Source: Clostridia bacterium (GTDB lineage: Bacteria > Bacillota_A > Clostridia > Christensenellales > Aristaeellaceae). From it: DNA of 64,000 nucleotides. Location: positions 1 to 64,000 of the forward strand of contig JAFWQM010000071.1 in the NCBI GenBank assembly GCA_017509065.1, written 5' to 3'. Made by a program: the position numbers and the translations under genes. The notes under the pieces are model-generated. The model made no database searches and was not told where the DNA came from. It saw only the letters and a list, made by a program, of their open reading frames with translations. Positions 51,233 to 60,527 of this stretch are shown one piece after another (positions within the stretch are counted from its first letter, which is position 1; every line of letters begins with the position of its first letter).

Positions 51233-52654
51233 TCAGCGATCATTTTTCCCCGTTTCCCGGCTGTAAATCCTGCTCCCCACCCGGACGCCCCAGGCATGGC
51301 CGTCCCGGAAGAAGAATTCCAGCCGCCCGCGCAGCGTGTCCGGCTTCTTTTGATCCATAGCGAGGAAGCGCCCCGCGCCGCAGTAAACCAGGTCTGTGTC
51401 GTGGTCGGAAACGCGGGCATGGCCGGCGTCGTCCACCCGGACGATGGCAGGCTCGCCCTCGTGGGCGATGTAGCTGCCTTCCAGCATGGGCAGATCGGAA
51501 AAGACGCGGTCCACCGGACGGAACCAGCGGTGGGATTCCGTAAGCGGCAGGCCTGTCACCGCGTTGTACAGGGTCCACATAATGTCGTCCATATCCGCGT
51601 CCCCGAGGCTGCAAAGCACCGCGAAGCCGTACCCTTCCCCGAGCAGCAGCCCACCTTTGGTGGAGACCCCGTGCAGTCCCCCGGAATGCTCGCAGATCAC
51701 GTGCCCGGCCTTCACCCGTTTATAAAGGCCCAAGCCGTACACCGCCTGATCGGTGGCGGGGATTTCCGCGCCGATCATCCGTTCCACCGCCGCCCTGGGC
51801 AGCGCCTGACGGCCTTCATGAACGCCGTAATTGGACAAACACCGGTAATACGCCGCCATGTCCCGCGCCGTGGATTTGACCATGGCGCAGCCCCGGAAGG
51901 GCGGCAGAACACTCCAGTGATCGTCGCAGACCAGTTCGCCATCCACCAATTCAAACAGGGAAACGATATTGCCACCGGCCATGACGTGGGCGCTTACGCA
52001 GTCGTCGTCCATCAGGGTGCGCGTCATGCCCAGGGGTGCGAAAACCCGCTCCTGGCAGAATTGCTCCAGCGGCATGCCCGCCGCCTGATCCACCACATAG
52101 GAAAGGATGGCGTACCCCTCGTTGCTGTAGCTCATGTTTTCGCCGGGGGCGCCTACCGTGGGATAAGGGCAGCGGGCGATATAATCAATGATTTGTTCGA
52201 TCCTGTCCATCGGATTCGGCGCCGAAGCGCGCATGTTCCGAATCCATTCGCTGTCCCGGCCCAGGGAGTTCATGGCGATGGACCATTCCAGCGGCTCCAT
52301 GGGCGGTATCCCCGCCGTGTGCCGCGCCAGGGTGCGCAAAGTGACCATATCTTTAGGCGCGCCGGGCACGGAGAAATCCGGGAAATACTTGCTGACGGGA
52401 TCGTCATAGCTCAGCTTTCCCTCGCACTCCAAAATGGCGATGGCCAGGGCGGTGATGGATTTGGACATGGAGGCGATGCCAAAGACGGTGTCCGGATCAA
52501 CGGGAAGGGTAAAATCCCGGTCCCGATATCCGTACCCTTTTTCAAATACGACGCCGTCAGGGCCGCTGACGCATACGCTGACGTTGGGCAGTCTGTCCCG
52601 CCGGATCAATTCCTGGATCCTCCTGTCGGCGGCTTGAAAATCGATCGCTCGCAT
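51233..52654 (-). CDS. Serine beta-lactamase-like hydrolase (class C/esterase type)
   Basis: 473-residue protein without signal peptide. SxxK as SMSKSITAL near residue 81, YxN as YSNEGYAIL near 184, HxG as EHSGGLHG near 310; a C-terminal beta domain (about 390-473) follows. Members include D-aminopeptidases, esterases and peptide-processing enzymes; beside a peptide transporter a D-peptidase is possible, but I cannot assign it. AAAGGAG precedes the ATG. Confidence 0.85.
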   Translation of the reverse strand: MRAIDFQAADRRIQELIRRDRLPNVSVCVSGPDGVVFEKGYGYRDRDFTLPVDPDTVFGIASMSKSITALAIAILECEGKLSYDDPVSKYFPDFSVPGAPKDMVTLRTLARHTAGIPPMEPLEWSIAMNSLGRDSEWIRNMRASAPNPMDRIEQIIDYIARCPYPTVGAPGENMSYSNEGYAILSYVVDQAAGMPLEQFCQERVFAPLGMTRTLMDDDCVSAHVMAGGNIVSLFELVDGELVCDDHWSVLPPFRGCAMVKSTARDMAAYYRCLSNYGVHEGRQALPRAAVERMIGAEIPATDQAVYGLGLYKRVKAGHVICEHSGGLHGVSTKGGLLLGEGYGFAVLCSLGDADMDDIMWTLYNAVTGLPLTESHRWFRPVDRVFSDLPMLEGSYIAHEGEPAIVRVDDAGHARVSDHDTDLVYCGAGRFLAMDQKKPDTLRGRLEFFFRDGHAWGVRVGSRIYSRETGKNDR

Positions 52655-52810
52655 CCTCGTTTTTCTCCTTTGTGAGTTTTTGAGTTTGAAAATCCGTTTC
52701 GGGTATTCAGCGTTTTTTCCGGATCATTTCAAGTATAGCACGGCGCTGAATGAGCCTGTATTCTGATGAGATCGGAATGGCGTGCGCCAAGTAGTGAGTG
52801 GAGCGGGGCG

Positions 52811-53146
52811 TTACGCCAGAAAATCCTGCCTGGCGGGGGTAAAAACATCCAAAAGGACGCCTTTTTCCAGGCACACCGTTCCGTGTTCGCAGCCGCCGGG
52901 GACCACGATGGAATCGCCGGGTTTCAGGATCGTTTCTTCACCTTCCACGGCATAGGAAAACACGCCGGAGAGCACATAACTGCACTGGGTATGCGGGTGG
53001 GTATGGGAGGCGCCCTGCGCACCCGTATCAAAGCTGACCTCCACAGCCATCAAATCGTCTTGATAGGCCAGGATGCGCCGTGACGTGCCGCCGCCCAGCG
53101 GGATGAGAACCGTATCATCATGATGCCTGACAATTCCCTTGATCAT
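52811..53146 (-). CDS. Cupin-domain protein
   Basis: 111-residue single cupin. Motif 1 as GASHTHPHTQCSYVLSG (His ligands for a metal) near residue 45 and motif 2 as PGDSIVVPGGCEHG near 75. Such small cupins bind metal and small ligands; no substrate is evident. ATG 53146 overlaps the stop of the upstream YcxB-like gene, GAAGGA 8 bases before. Confidence 0.82.
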   Translation of the reverse strand: MIKGIVRHHDDTVLIPLGGGTSRRILAYQDDLMAVEVSFDTGAQGASHTHPHTQCSYVLSGVFSYAVEGEETILKPGDSIVVPGGCEHGTVCLEKGVLLDVFTPARQDFLA

Positions 53147-53691
53147 CTTCTTTTCCTTCTTTCCTTGCATTTATCCGCGCCCATATGCTGCACCAGGAAA
53201 TCCCAAACCGCCTGATCCGGCATGTTGGCTTGGCCATTCGGCAGCAGAAACGCCTTGATCGGCGTAACGTACAGGTATACGCAGCCCGGGTTTCTGAACG
53301 CTTGCTGCGTTTTATCCCAGGGCAGGCGGAGCGTTTCTTCCTGTTTTCGGTCGTTGTGAACGGTCAGTCCTTCGCCGTCCAACGTGACGGTGTAAACCCG
53401 CTTCCCGCTGCCCAGCCGGCTTCGCTCCGCCTGCATGTTGACCTGGCTTAAAAACGAACCCAAATAAACCAGCGGCAGACCCAGGCCGACGGTGAGCAAT
53501 ACCGCCGCGAGCAGTCCGGACTGCTCCTTTTGAATCAGCAGTGAAACGATGGCGAAGCCGATCAGGATCAGGGAAAACACGGCGGGCCTGACCCATTGCC
53601 GCCGCAGGGTAAGCATATCGAACCGTGCGAAGCGTTTGAACGTTTTTTCATCCAGCTTAACCGGGATCACGATGGGGCTGGATTGATCCAT
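53143..53691 (-). CDS. YcxB-like membrane protein
   Basis: 182-residue protein with two adjacent helices (about 38-56 and 62-82) and a C-terminal soluble beta domain: VTLDGEGLTVHNDRKQEETLRLPW and VYLYVTPIKAFLLPN, the pattern of the YcxB family, function unknown. GGAGG precedes ATG 53691. Co-translated with the cupin gene. Confidence 0.7.
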   Translation of the reverse strand: MDQSSPIVIPVKLDEKTFKRFARFDMLTLRRQWVRPAVFSLILIGFAIVSLLIQKEQSGLLAAVLLTVGLGLPLVYLGSFLSQVNMQAERSRLGSGKRVYTVTLDGEGLTVHNDRKQEETLRLPWDKTQQAFRNPGCVYLYVTPIKAFLLPNGQANMPDQAVWDFLVQHMGADKCKERRKRR

Positions 53692-53975
53692 AACGTTTCC
53701 TCCCAGCGTATAAAAAATCCTAAAGGAGCCAACCGCGCACTTTGGCGTTTCGTCTGCCGGTTTTGGCCGCTCCAGTGAACATACAATAGCACAGAACCGA
53801 GGCATTTGCAAGAATTTTTACCGTTCTCGCCATGGATTTTCCGCCCGATGTATGCTTTAATATGAACAATATGGGAGATGAAGGGATGCTTTTGCACAAG
53901 CGGCGCATGCCTTCATTTTCACAAATAACGGACGCGTCGGGAAGGCCGTCCAAACATTTTTAGGAGGTAGCTGTT

Positions 53976-54965
53976 ATGAAAAAATTCCTGGGCATCATTC
54001 TGGCTTTGGCTCTGCTGCTGAGCTGCGCTTCCGCACTGGCTGAAGACCCCATCACCCTCACCTACGCGGAAGTGAATCCCCTGGATGGCACCATCGTGGG
54101 CGAAATGGCGAAAGCCTTTAAAGCCAAGGTAGAGGAGCTTTCCGGCGGTTCCGTAGTCATCGATATTCAGGCCGGCGGCGTGCTCGGCTCTGAGGACCAG
54201 ATCCTGGATAACCTGCTGGGCGGCGGCAACATCACCGACATCAGCCGCATTTCCGCTTTCGCCCTCACGCAGTACGGCTGCGACAAGGCCAAACTGCTGT
54301 CCATCCCCTACACCTTCGTGAACGAAGAGCATTTCTGGAATTTCGCCGCCAGCGACCTGGCTCAGGACTTCCTGCTTGAGCCCCAGGAAATCGGCCTGCC
54401 CCTGCGCGGCCTGTGCTACGGCGAAGAAGGCTTCCGTCACTTCTTCTTCAAAAACGAAGTGAAGGGTCTGGAAGACCTGAAGGGCCTGAAGATCCGCGTT
54501 TCTTCCGACCCGGTGATGACCGGCATGGTCAGCAACCTGGGCGCTTCCGCCACCACCGTGGCCTTCACCGAGCTCTATTCCGCCCTGAATACCGGCGTTG
54601 TGGACGGCGCTGAGCAGCCCACCGCCAACTATCGCTCCAACGCCTTCCAGGAAGTGGCCCCCTATCTGCTGCTGGACGGCCACACCCTGGGCGCTCTGCA
54701 GATCATCATCACCGACGCCGCCTGGGCCAAGCTGAACGAAGAACAGCAGGGCTGGATCATGGAAGCGGCCGCTTACGCTTCTCAGGTATGCCGTGAGAGC
54801 GTCGCCAAGATCGAAGCCGATACGTTTGAACTGCTCAAAGCCGACGGCGCTACCATCATCGAAGTGGAAGACAAGGCTCCCTGGGTGGAAGCTTGCCAGC
54901 CCACCATTCAGGCCAACACCGCCGCTTTGGCGGACCTGTACCAGCAGCTGCTCGATATGCAGTAA
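53976..54965 (+). CDS. dctP: TRAP transporter solute receptor (DctP family)
   Basis: 329-residue exported receptor. Signal peptide with Cys near residue 17 (LLLSCASA), possibly a lipoprotein. DctP fold with LKGLKIRVSSDPVMTGMVSNLGA and the conserved Arg-binding region, then NTGVVDGAEQPTANYRSNAF near 205. The family binds C4-dicarboxylates or other organic acids through that arginine; the exact acid is unknown. TAGGAGG precedes the ATG. Permease genes follow after a hairpin. Confidence 0.9.
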   Translation: MKKFLGIILALALLLSCASALAEDPITLTYAEVNPLDGTIVGEMAKAFKAKVEELSGGSVVIDIQAGGVLGSEDQILDNLLGGGNITDISRISAFALTQYGCDKAKLLSIPYTFVNEEHFWNFAASDLAQDFLLEPQEIGLPLRGLCYGEEGFRHFFFKNEVKGLEDLKGLKIRVSSDPVMTGMVSNLGASATTVAFTELYSALNTGVVDGAEQPTANYRSNAFQEVAPYLLLDGHTLGALQIIITDAAWAKLNEEQQGWIMEAAAYASQVCRESVAKIEADTFELLKADGATIIEVEDKAPWVEACQPTIQANTAALADLYQQLLDMQ

Positions 54966-54982
54966 CAGATTCTGAATATGCC

Positions 54983-55015
54983 AAGGGGCGCAGGGGTTGT
55001 CCCCGGCGCCCCTTT
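54983..55015 (+). promoter_or_regulatory. Hairpin between TRAP receptor and permease genes
   Basis: AAGGGGCGC (54983-54991) pairs with GCGCCCCTT (55006-55014) around an inner GGGG/CCCC stem, then TTT. Position 18 bases after the receptor stop fits partial termination or mRNA end protection. Confidence 0.65.
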
Positions 55016-55105
55016 CCGATCCATCGAAGCGGGAAGCGGCGTACGTAAGCATACAGCGTTTCCGCATCCGGCTTTGCTCTGATTTGTGAGAAAGGAGTTT
55101 CCGGC

Positions 55106-55642
55106 ATGCCTGCGTTTTTTCGGACAATCGAAAAAATAAAGCCCGTGTATGATTGGACATACAAGATCCTGCTCTTTATATGCAAGCTGCTGCTCATCGG
55201 CGATATCCTGATTACCGCCTGGGCAGTGGCGGGGCGCTATATTCCCTTCATTACGGATCCGCACTGGAGCGAGGAAATCGTGCTGACGATGATGGCGTAT
55301 ATGGCGGTGCTGTCCGCAACGCTGGCCATTCGCAAACGCGCGCATATCCGTATGACCGCTTTTGACAAGTATCTGCCCCAAAAGGTATTGATGGCTTCCG
55401 ATCTGCTTGCTGACCTGGCGGTGATGGCCCTGGGCGTGGTACTGGTGATCTACGGCGTCAAGTTTTGCAATTCTCCCCTGAGCATCCGCGGAAAGTACGC
55501 CTCCATCCCCACGCTGAGCAAATTCTGGCAGTATCTGCCCATTCCCGTTGCAGGCGCGAGCATGATCATTTTCGAGCTGGAGCAGGCTTTCCAGCATATT
55601 GAAGCGTTCTTCATTAAAAATGACGAAAAGGAGGCGGCATGA
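55106..55642 (+). CDS. dctQ: TRAP transporter small permease DctQ
   Basis: 178-residue membrane protein with four helices, the DctQ layout: WAVAGRYIPFITDPHWSEEIVLTMMAYMAV with the conserved W(S/T)EE motif near residue 56 and KRAHIRMTAFDKYLP near 90. It supports the large permease. AGAAAGGAG precedes the ATG; the end overlaps dctM by four bases. Confidence 0.9.
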   Translation: MPAFFRTIEKIKPVYDWTYKILLFICKLLLIGDILITAWAVAGRYIPFITDPHWSEEIVLTMMAYMAVLSATLAIRKRAHIRMTAFDKYLPQKVLMASDLLADLAVMALGVVLVIYGVKFCNSPLSIRGKYASIPTLSKFWQYLPIPVAGASMIIFELEQAFQHIEAFFIKNDEKEAA

Positions 55643-56949
55643 GCATGGATGCTGAAACCTTGTCCACCATCATTTTGCTGGGCAGCTTCTTTATCATGAT
55701 CCTGCTCCGCTTCCCCATTGCCTACGCGGTGGGCATTTCCACGGTGCTGTGCATGGCCTCTATGGGGCAAAACCTCGTTTCGCTGCCCCAGCAGATGGTC
55801 AAGGGCGTATGGTCGTTCTCCCTGATGGCCGTTCCCTTCTTTATCACGATGGGGGTGTTGATGGGGTCGGGCGGCATATCGGACAAACTGATCGCGCTGG
55901 CCAACTCCCTGGTGGGCTGGATGCGCGGCGGCCTGGCCCAGGTCAATATCGTCGCTTCGTATTTCTTCGGGGGCATTTCAGGTTCCGCCGCCGCGGACAC
56001 CGCTTCCCTGGGCTCTATCCTGATTCCCATGATGGTGGACGAAGGCTACGATACGGACTTTTCCACCGCGGTCACCATTACTTCCTCCTGTGAAGGGTTA
56101 CTGGTTCCGCCCAGCCATAACATGGTCATTTATGCCACCACGGCGGGCGGCGTCAGTGTAGGCGCGCTGTTCATGGCCGGCTATCTTCCGGGCGCTATCC
56201 TGGCGATTTCGCTGATGGTAGGTTCCTATATCCTGGCGATCAAGCGCAATTATCCCAAAGGCGAGCGCTTCTCCATCGTCAACTTCGGCAAGCAGCTGGG
56301 CAAATCCATTTGGGCGCTGCTGGCCGTACTGATCGTGGTAGTCGGCGTTGTGGGCGGCTGGTTTACCGCCACCGAATCCGCCGCCATCGCCGTCATCTAC
56401 TCCTTGCTGGTGTCGGTGTTCATTTATAAGGGCCTCAACTGGAAGGGCGTTTGGAAGAGCCTGGACAGCTGCGTGGAAACCCTGGCGATCGTGCTGATCC
56501 TCATTGCCATGAGCGCGGCGTTTGGCAACTGCCTCACGCTGCTGCATGTGCCCGCCAAGGCGGCGCAGCTGATTACCAGCATTTCTTCCAACCCCGTTGT
56601 GGTCATCCTGCTTTTGAACCTGATCCTGCTGATCCTGGGCATGATCATGGATATGGCGCCGATCATCCTGATTGCCACGCCCATCCTGCTGCCCGTGGCG
56701 CAGAGCGTGGGTTTGCACCCGATCCAGTTCGGCATCATGATGGTGCTCAACTGCGGCATCGGCCTGCTCACGCCGCCGGTTGGCGCCGTGCTGTTCATCG
56801 GCTCTGCCGTGGCGAAACGGCCCATGGAAAAGGTAGTCAAAGCGACGATTCCATTTTACCTGTGCATGATCATCGCCCTGCTGCTGATTTCCTTTATTCC
56901 CGCCATCTGCCTGTGGCTGCCGCAGCTTACCGGCGCGCTCATCTCCTAA
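55639..56949 (+). CDS. dctM: TRAP transporter large permease DctM
   Basis: 436-residue membrane protein with about twelve helices; sodium-coupled transport unit of TRAP systems. Family features: FFGGISGSAAADTASLGSILIP near residue 113 and LLTPPVGAVLFIGSAV near 376. ATG 55639 has AGGAGG directly upstream; ATG 55645 is an alternative. A terminator follows. Confidence 0.92.
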   Translation: MSMDAETLSTIILLGSFFIMILLRFPIAYAVGISTVLCMASMGQNLVSLPQQMVKGVWSFSLMAVPFFITMGVLMGSGGISDKLIALANSLVGWMRGGLAQVNIVASYFFGGISGSAAADTASLGSILIPMMVDEGYDTDFSTAVTITSSCEGLLVPPSHNMVIYATTAGGVSVGALFMAGYLPGAILAISLMVGSYILAIKRNYPKGERFSIVNFGKQLGKSIWALLAVLIVVVGVVGGWFTATESAAIAVIYSLLVSVFIYKGLNWKGVWKSLDSCVETLAIVLILIAMSAAFGNCLTLLHVPAKAAQLITSISSNPVVVILLLNLILLILGMIMDMAPIILIATPILLPVAQSVGLHPIQFGIMMVLNCGIGLLTPPVGAVLFIGSAVAKRPMEKVVKATIPFYLCMIIALLLISFIPAICLWLPQLTGALIS

Positions 56950-56968
56950 AACAATTGCCGCAAAACGG

Positions 56969-57002
56969 CCGCCGCACGCGTCATGCATGCGGCGGTTTTC
57001 TT
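56969..57002 (+). terminator. Terminator of the TRAP operon
   Basis: CCGCCGCA (56969-56976) pairs with TGCGGCGG (56988-56995), then TTTTCTT. Confidence 0.75.
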
Positions 57003-57170
57003 ATCATTCCATATTCAATACCTATCGCTTATCCCGACCGGACGCATAGCGAAGCAGAAGATTCAATTGCGTCTGTTTGTTTTTACGCAATCAGAAAAAC
57101 CGTCAGAAAAGCCGCCCCCGAAGAGACGGCTGAATTTGTATGGCGGAGAGCCCGTTCTTCCCGCATGAAA

Positions 57171-58031
57171 TCACTTAATGCCGCTGTGCGCGAAGGATTC
57201 GATGAACCGACGCTGGAAGAACAGGAACAGGATCAGCAGCGGCGCGACGGTCAGCAGGGTGGCCGCGCAGGTATCCGACCACAGCGCGCCGATTTCGCTG
57301 GCCTGGGCGAAGATGGCCAGGCCCACCGTCAGCAGGCGTTTGGAAGGCTTGTTGATCACGATCAGAGGCCAGAGGAAGTTGTTCCACTGGTAGGAGGCGG
57401 CGATCAGGCCGTGGGCGATATAACAGGGCACCAGCAGGGGCAGATAGATCCGAATGAGCATTTTGAACAGGTTGCATCCGTCGATACGGGCAGCTTCTTC
57501 CAGCTCATAGGGGATGGTCTTGATGGTCTGCCGCATGAGGAACGTGCCCATGGCCGAGGCGAAGAAGGGCATCATCGCGCCGAGCAGGGTATCGTTCAGG
57601 CCCAGTTTGGAAATGGTCATGTAGTTTGGCAGGATCAGCACGTCGGCGGCGATCATGATCTGGGTCAGGAACAGTATAAACAGCACGTTCTTGCCGTAAA
57701 AGTTCAGGCGCGCGAAGGCGTAGCCCGCCAGGGTGATCGTAACAAACTGCGCCGCAAGAACGCCCGTGACCACGATGATGGTGTTCACATAGTAATTTCC
57801 CCACATGGCCATGCCCCAGATACGGGTGACATTGCTGAAGGTGGGCAGCCAGCCTACCGCCAGCATATCCAATTCCAGCTCTTTGGGGACGAACGCGGTG
57901 CGCACCAGCCAAATCAGCGGGATCAGGCAAACGAGCGCGAACAGATACATGAAAGCGTAGAGCAGGAATTTTCCCGGCGTCATCTTCCAGTCCGCTTTAT
58001 GCTGCTTTTTTTTCAGATTGATGGCAGTCAT
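57171..58031 (-). CDS. Carbohydrate ABC permease, MalG/UgpE type
   Basis: 286-residue permease with six helices. EAA loop appears as IPYELEEAARIDGCNLFKMLIRIYLP near residue 190. ATG 58031 with AGGGGGTGA upstream, close behind the partner permease. Last gene of a receptor-permease-permease unit; no ATPase gene is present, so a shared ATPase (MsmK/UgpC type) elsewhere is expected. Confidence 0.88.
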   Translation of the reverse strand: MTAINLKKKQHKADWKMTPGKFLLYAFMYLFALVCLIPLIWLVRTAFVPKELELDMLAVGWLPTFSNVTRIWGMAMWGNYYVNTIIVVTGVLAAQFVTITLAGYAFARLNFYGKNVLFILFLTQIMIAADVLILPNYMTISKLGLNDTLLGAMMPFFASAMGTFLMRQTIKTIPYELEEAARIDGCNLFKMLIRIYLPLLVPCYIAHGLIAASYQWNNFLWPLIVINKPSKRLLTVGLAIFAQASEIGALWSDTCAATLLTVAPLLILFLFFQRRFIESFAHSGIK

Positions 58032-58044
58032 CTTCTTCACCCCC

Positions 58045-58995
58045 TTACGAATAGAACGTGCGTTTATCCTGGGTGAAGAACTGCACGCAGGTGATCAGCA
58101 GCAGCATCACGATCACCACCACCGTGATGGCCGAAGCCATGCCATAGTTGGTTTGGTCGAACGCTTTCTGATACACGTAGAACAAAAGCATGTTGGAGGA
58201 ATTGCCGGGGCCTCCCTTGGTCATGATGTACAGGTGATCCACCATCTTGAAGGCGTTGGTCATGGTGATGATCGACACGTACAGGGTGGTGGGCATCAGC
58301 ATGGGCCAGGTGATATGCCAGAAAACCTGGGTGCCGTTTGCCCCGTCGATGCGCGCCGCCTCGTACAGCTCGGGATTGATATTCTGAAGGCCGGATATAT
58401 AGAACACCATCACGTATCCCGCCTGCTTCCAGATCATCATCACAATCAGCGCCCACAGGACGGCCGCGGGGTCAGTAAGGAAATGCCAGGTGGAGTTGAT
58501 GTAACCCAGCATGCCGTATACGGGGGTATAGATGAACAGCCAGATATTGGCCACGGCTACCATGGGCAGCAGCGTCGGATAAAAGAAGGAAACGCGCACC
58601 AGCCCTTTTCCGATCCTTACCTTGTTCGCAAAAATGGCCATCATGATCGCCAGCGAGATGGAAATCGGCACGGTGACGACCGCTACGATGATGTTGTTCC
58701 TGAGGGATTCGGTAAAAATCGCATCCTTGGTGAACAGCGTCACGTAGTTTTTAAAACCGATGTACACCGGACCGGTGCGGAACGTGGCGTTGTTGTTCTT
58801 GAACAGCGACATCCACACGCTGTAGCCGATGGGATAGAAGGTGAACATGGCCAGGAAAACAAAGGAAGGAAGCAGCAGCAGCCAGGCCAGGCGGGTGGTC
58901 CTCCACATTTTGCGCCTCTCTCGTGGGCTGGTGATCCGCCAGGGCTTTTTGGGGGCTATCTTCGCCGGTTTTTCCGTTTTCGCGATATCCGTCAT
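58045..58995 (-). CDS. Carbohydrate ABC permease, MalF/UgpA type
   Basis: 316-residue permease; six helices after a basic N-terminus. EAA loop NPELYEAARIDGANGTQVFWHITWPML near residue 208. GGGGATGATG precedes ATG 58995. Lies between receptor and second permease genes. Confidence 0.88.
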   Translation of the reverse strand: MTDIAKTEKPAKIAPKKPWRITSPRERRKMWRTTRLAWLLLLPSFVFLAMFTFYPIGYSVWMSLFKNNNATFRTGPVYIGFKNYVTLFTKDAIFTESLRNNIIVAVVTVPISISLAIMMAIFANKVRIGKGLVRVSFFYPTLLPMVAVANIWLFIYTPVYGMLGYINSTWHFLTDPAAVLWALIVMMIWKQAGYVMVFYISGLQNINPELYEAARIDGANGTQVFWHITWPMLMPTTLYVSIITMTNAFKMVDHLYIMTKGGPGNSSNMLLFYVYQKAFDQTNYGMASAITVVVIVMLLLITCVQFFTQDKRTFYS

Positions 58996-59021
58996 ATCAT
59001 CATCCCCAACAATTTGAAATA

Positions 59022-59054
59022 GGACTTCCCCGTTTCGGGAAAACGGGGAAGTCC
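59022..59054 (-). promoter_or_regulatory. Hairpin between sugar receptor and permease genes
   Basis: Perfect 14-bp stem GGACTTCCCCGTTT (59022-59035) with 59041-59054, five-base loop, 20 bases past the receptor stop on the minus strand, without a T-run. Likely protects the receptor mRNA end or slows read-through to the permeases. Confidence 0.65.
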
Positions 59055-59074
59055 GCATCGGTCAGGAAAAGGAA

Positions 59075-60388
59075 TCAGCGGTAATCTTCCAGGATCATGT
59101 CCGCTTTCTCCTGGGCTTCTCTCAGCGCGGTTTCGGTGTCCTTCAAACCGGTCATGACTTCTTCGATGGCGGTATCCAGAATATCCTGCACCGTCTTCTG
59201 ATCGTACACCGAGAATTCAGCGGAAGCGAATTCCAGCTGGTCGCGGGCGGTCAGGGCGCTGGGGAAACCGGCGGCGTATTCGATCATGCGCTGGGTCTCA
59301 TAGGCTTCGGGGCGGGTGGCCACATAGCCGGTGTCGATGGACCACTGGGCAACGCGGTCCGGGTCGCTGGTCATCCACTTGATGAAGGTGAACGCCGCTT
59401 CGGTCATTTCCGGCGTGATGTTGCTGTCCTTGAACAGATAGAAGTTGCCGCCGCCGGTGGGAGAGCCGTAGGAGGTCTTCTGGGGCAGGTAGGAGGTGCC
59501 GAACTCAAAGTTGGCGTCCTTGCGCACGCTGGTCAGCTGGCCGGTGGTGTGGTACATCATGGCGATGGTGCCGTTCACGAAGTCGTTGCGGGTGTTGGCC
59601 CACTTGGGCGCGACGGGCATGGCCCCGATGTCGCTCAGGTGCTTCCAGAAATTCAGGCCCGTGATGGTCTGCGGCGCATCGAAGTACACTTCCGTGCCGT
59701 CGTCGCTCATGAGGTTGAAATGATCCTGGGTCAGGGTGAAGGTCTGGAGCATCCAGTAGGCGTAGCCGGCCTTATCGGAGGGAACTTCAATGCCGTAGCG
59801 CGTTACGTTGCCGGCTTCGTCCTTCTTCACCAGCTTAGCGGCGTATTCTTCCAGCTCGTCCCAGGTCTTCGGCGGGGTCTCGGGATCCAGTCCGGCTTCG
59901 CGGAAGGCTTCCTTGTTCCAGTACAGGATGATGGTGGAGCGCTGCCACGGGATGCCGTAGGTAATATAGCCGCCGTTGCCGTCAGGCAGGCGGGAGTTCT
60001 GCATGAAGCCGTCATAGAAGCCATTCAGCCAGGCCAGGTCTTCCTCGGTGGTGCAGAACTGGTTATAATCCTGCAGGACGCCCAGGGAATAGAGCTGGTA
60101 CAGGTCGATGGAGAACATCAGGGCGATAGCGGGGGTGTTGTGCGCCTGAATGTCCGCCATGACCTTGGTGGTCGTATCAGCGTAGGAACCCGCGTAAATC
60201 GGGTTGATCTTGATGCCGGGATACTCGGTGTGGAATTCGTCGCACAGGGCGCTGATCAATTGGTCAGGGCCGCCGCCGACGGAAACCGGGAAGTACATGT
60301 TCAGCTCGATCACGTCGTCCGCAAGAGCCAGAGGCGCCATGCCGACCATAATCAGCAGCGCCAGGAACAGTGCCAACAGCTTTTTCAC
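59075..60388 (-). CDS. UgpB-like ABC solute-binding protein
   Basis: 437-residue exported receptor from GTG 60388 (GAGGAGG 8 bases upstream). Signal peptide (KKLLALFLALLIMVGMAPLALA). Family 1 sugar-receptor fold; YGIPWQRSTIILYWNKEAFREAGLDP near residue 140 and GSPTGGGNFYLF near 310 resemble UgpB, which binds glycerol-3-phosphate or glycerophosphodiesters. Sugar-phosphodiester uptake would fit the glycosidase at 317-2338, but that link is speculation. First gene of its operon. Confidence 0.85.
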   Translation of the reverse strand: MKKLLALFLALLIMVGMAPLALADDVIELNMYFPVSVGGGPDQLISALCDEFHTEYPGIKINPIYAGSYADTTTKVMADIQAHNTPAIALMFSIDLYQLYSLGVLQDYNQFCTTEEDLAWLNGFYDGFMQNSRLPDGNGGYITYGIPWQRSTIILYWNKEAFREAGLDPETPPKTWDELEEYAAKLVKKDEAGNVTRYGIEVPSDKAGYAYWMLQTFTLTQDHFNLMSDDGTEVYFDAPQTITGLNFWKHLSDIGAMPVAPKWANTRNDFVNGTIAMMYHTTGQLTSVRKDANFEFGTSYLPQKTSYGSPTGGGNFYLFKDSNITPEMTEAAFTFIKWMTSDPDRVAQWSIDTGYVATRPEAYETQRMIEYAAGFPSALTARDQLEFASAEFSVYDQKTVQDILDTAIEEVMTGLKDTETALREAQEKADMILEDYR

Positions 60389-60465
60389 GGGACAAACCTC
60401 CTCTTTATGCTGGGCGCTCGCCCTTTTGTGTGCCGGAAACATATCAGTCTCCGAAGATTGCAATA

Positions 60466-60494
60466 AATATACCATAATTCAACCGGATTGTCAA
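60466..60494 (-). promoter_or_regulatory. Sigma-A promoter of the UgpB-like operon
   Basis: On the minus strand TTGACA (60489-60494) and TATATT (60466-60471), 17-bp spacer. Confidence 0.75.
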
Positions 60495-60527
60495 TATTTT
60501 TTTGAATTGTCCGTTTTATGAACAGGT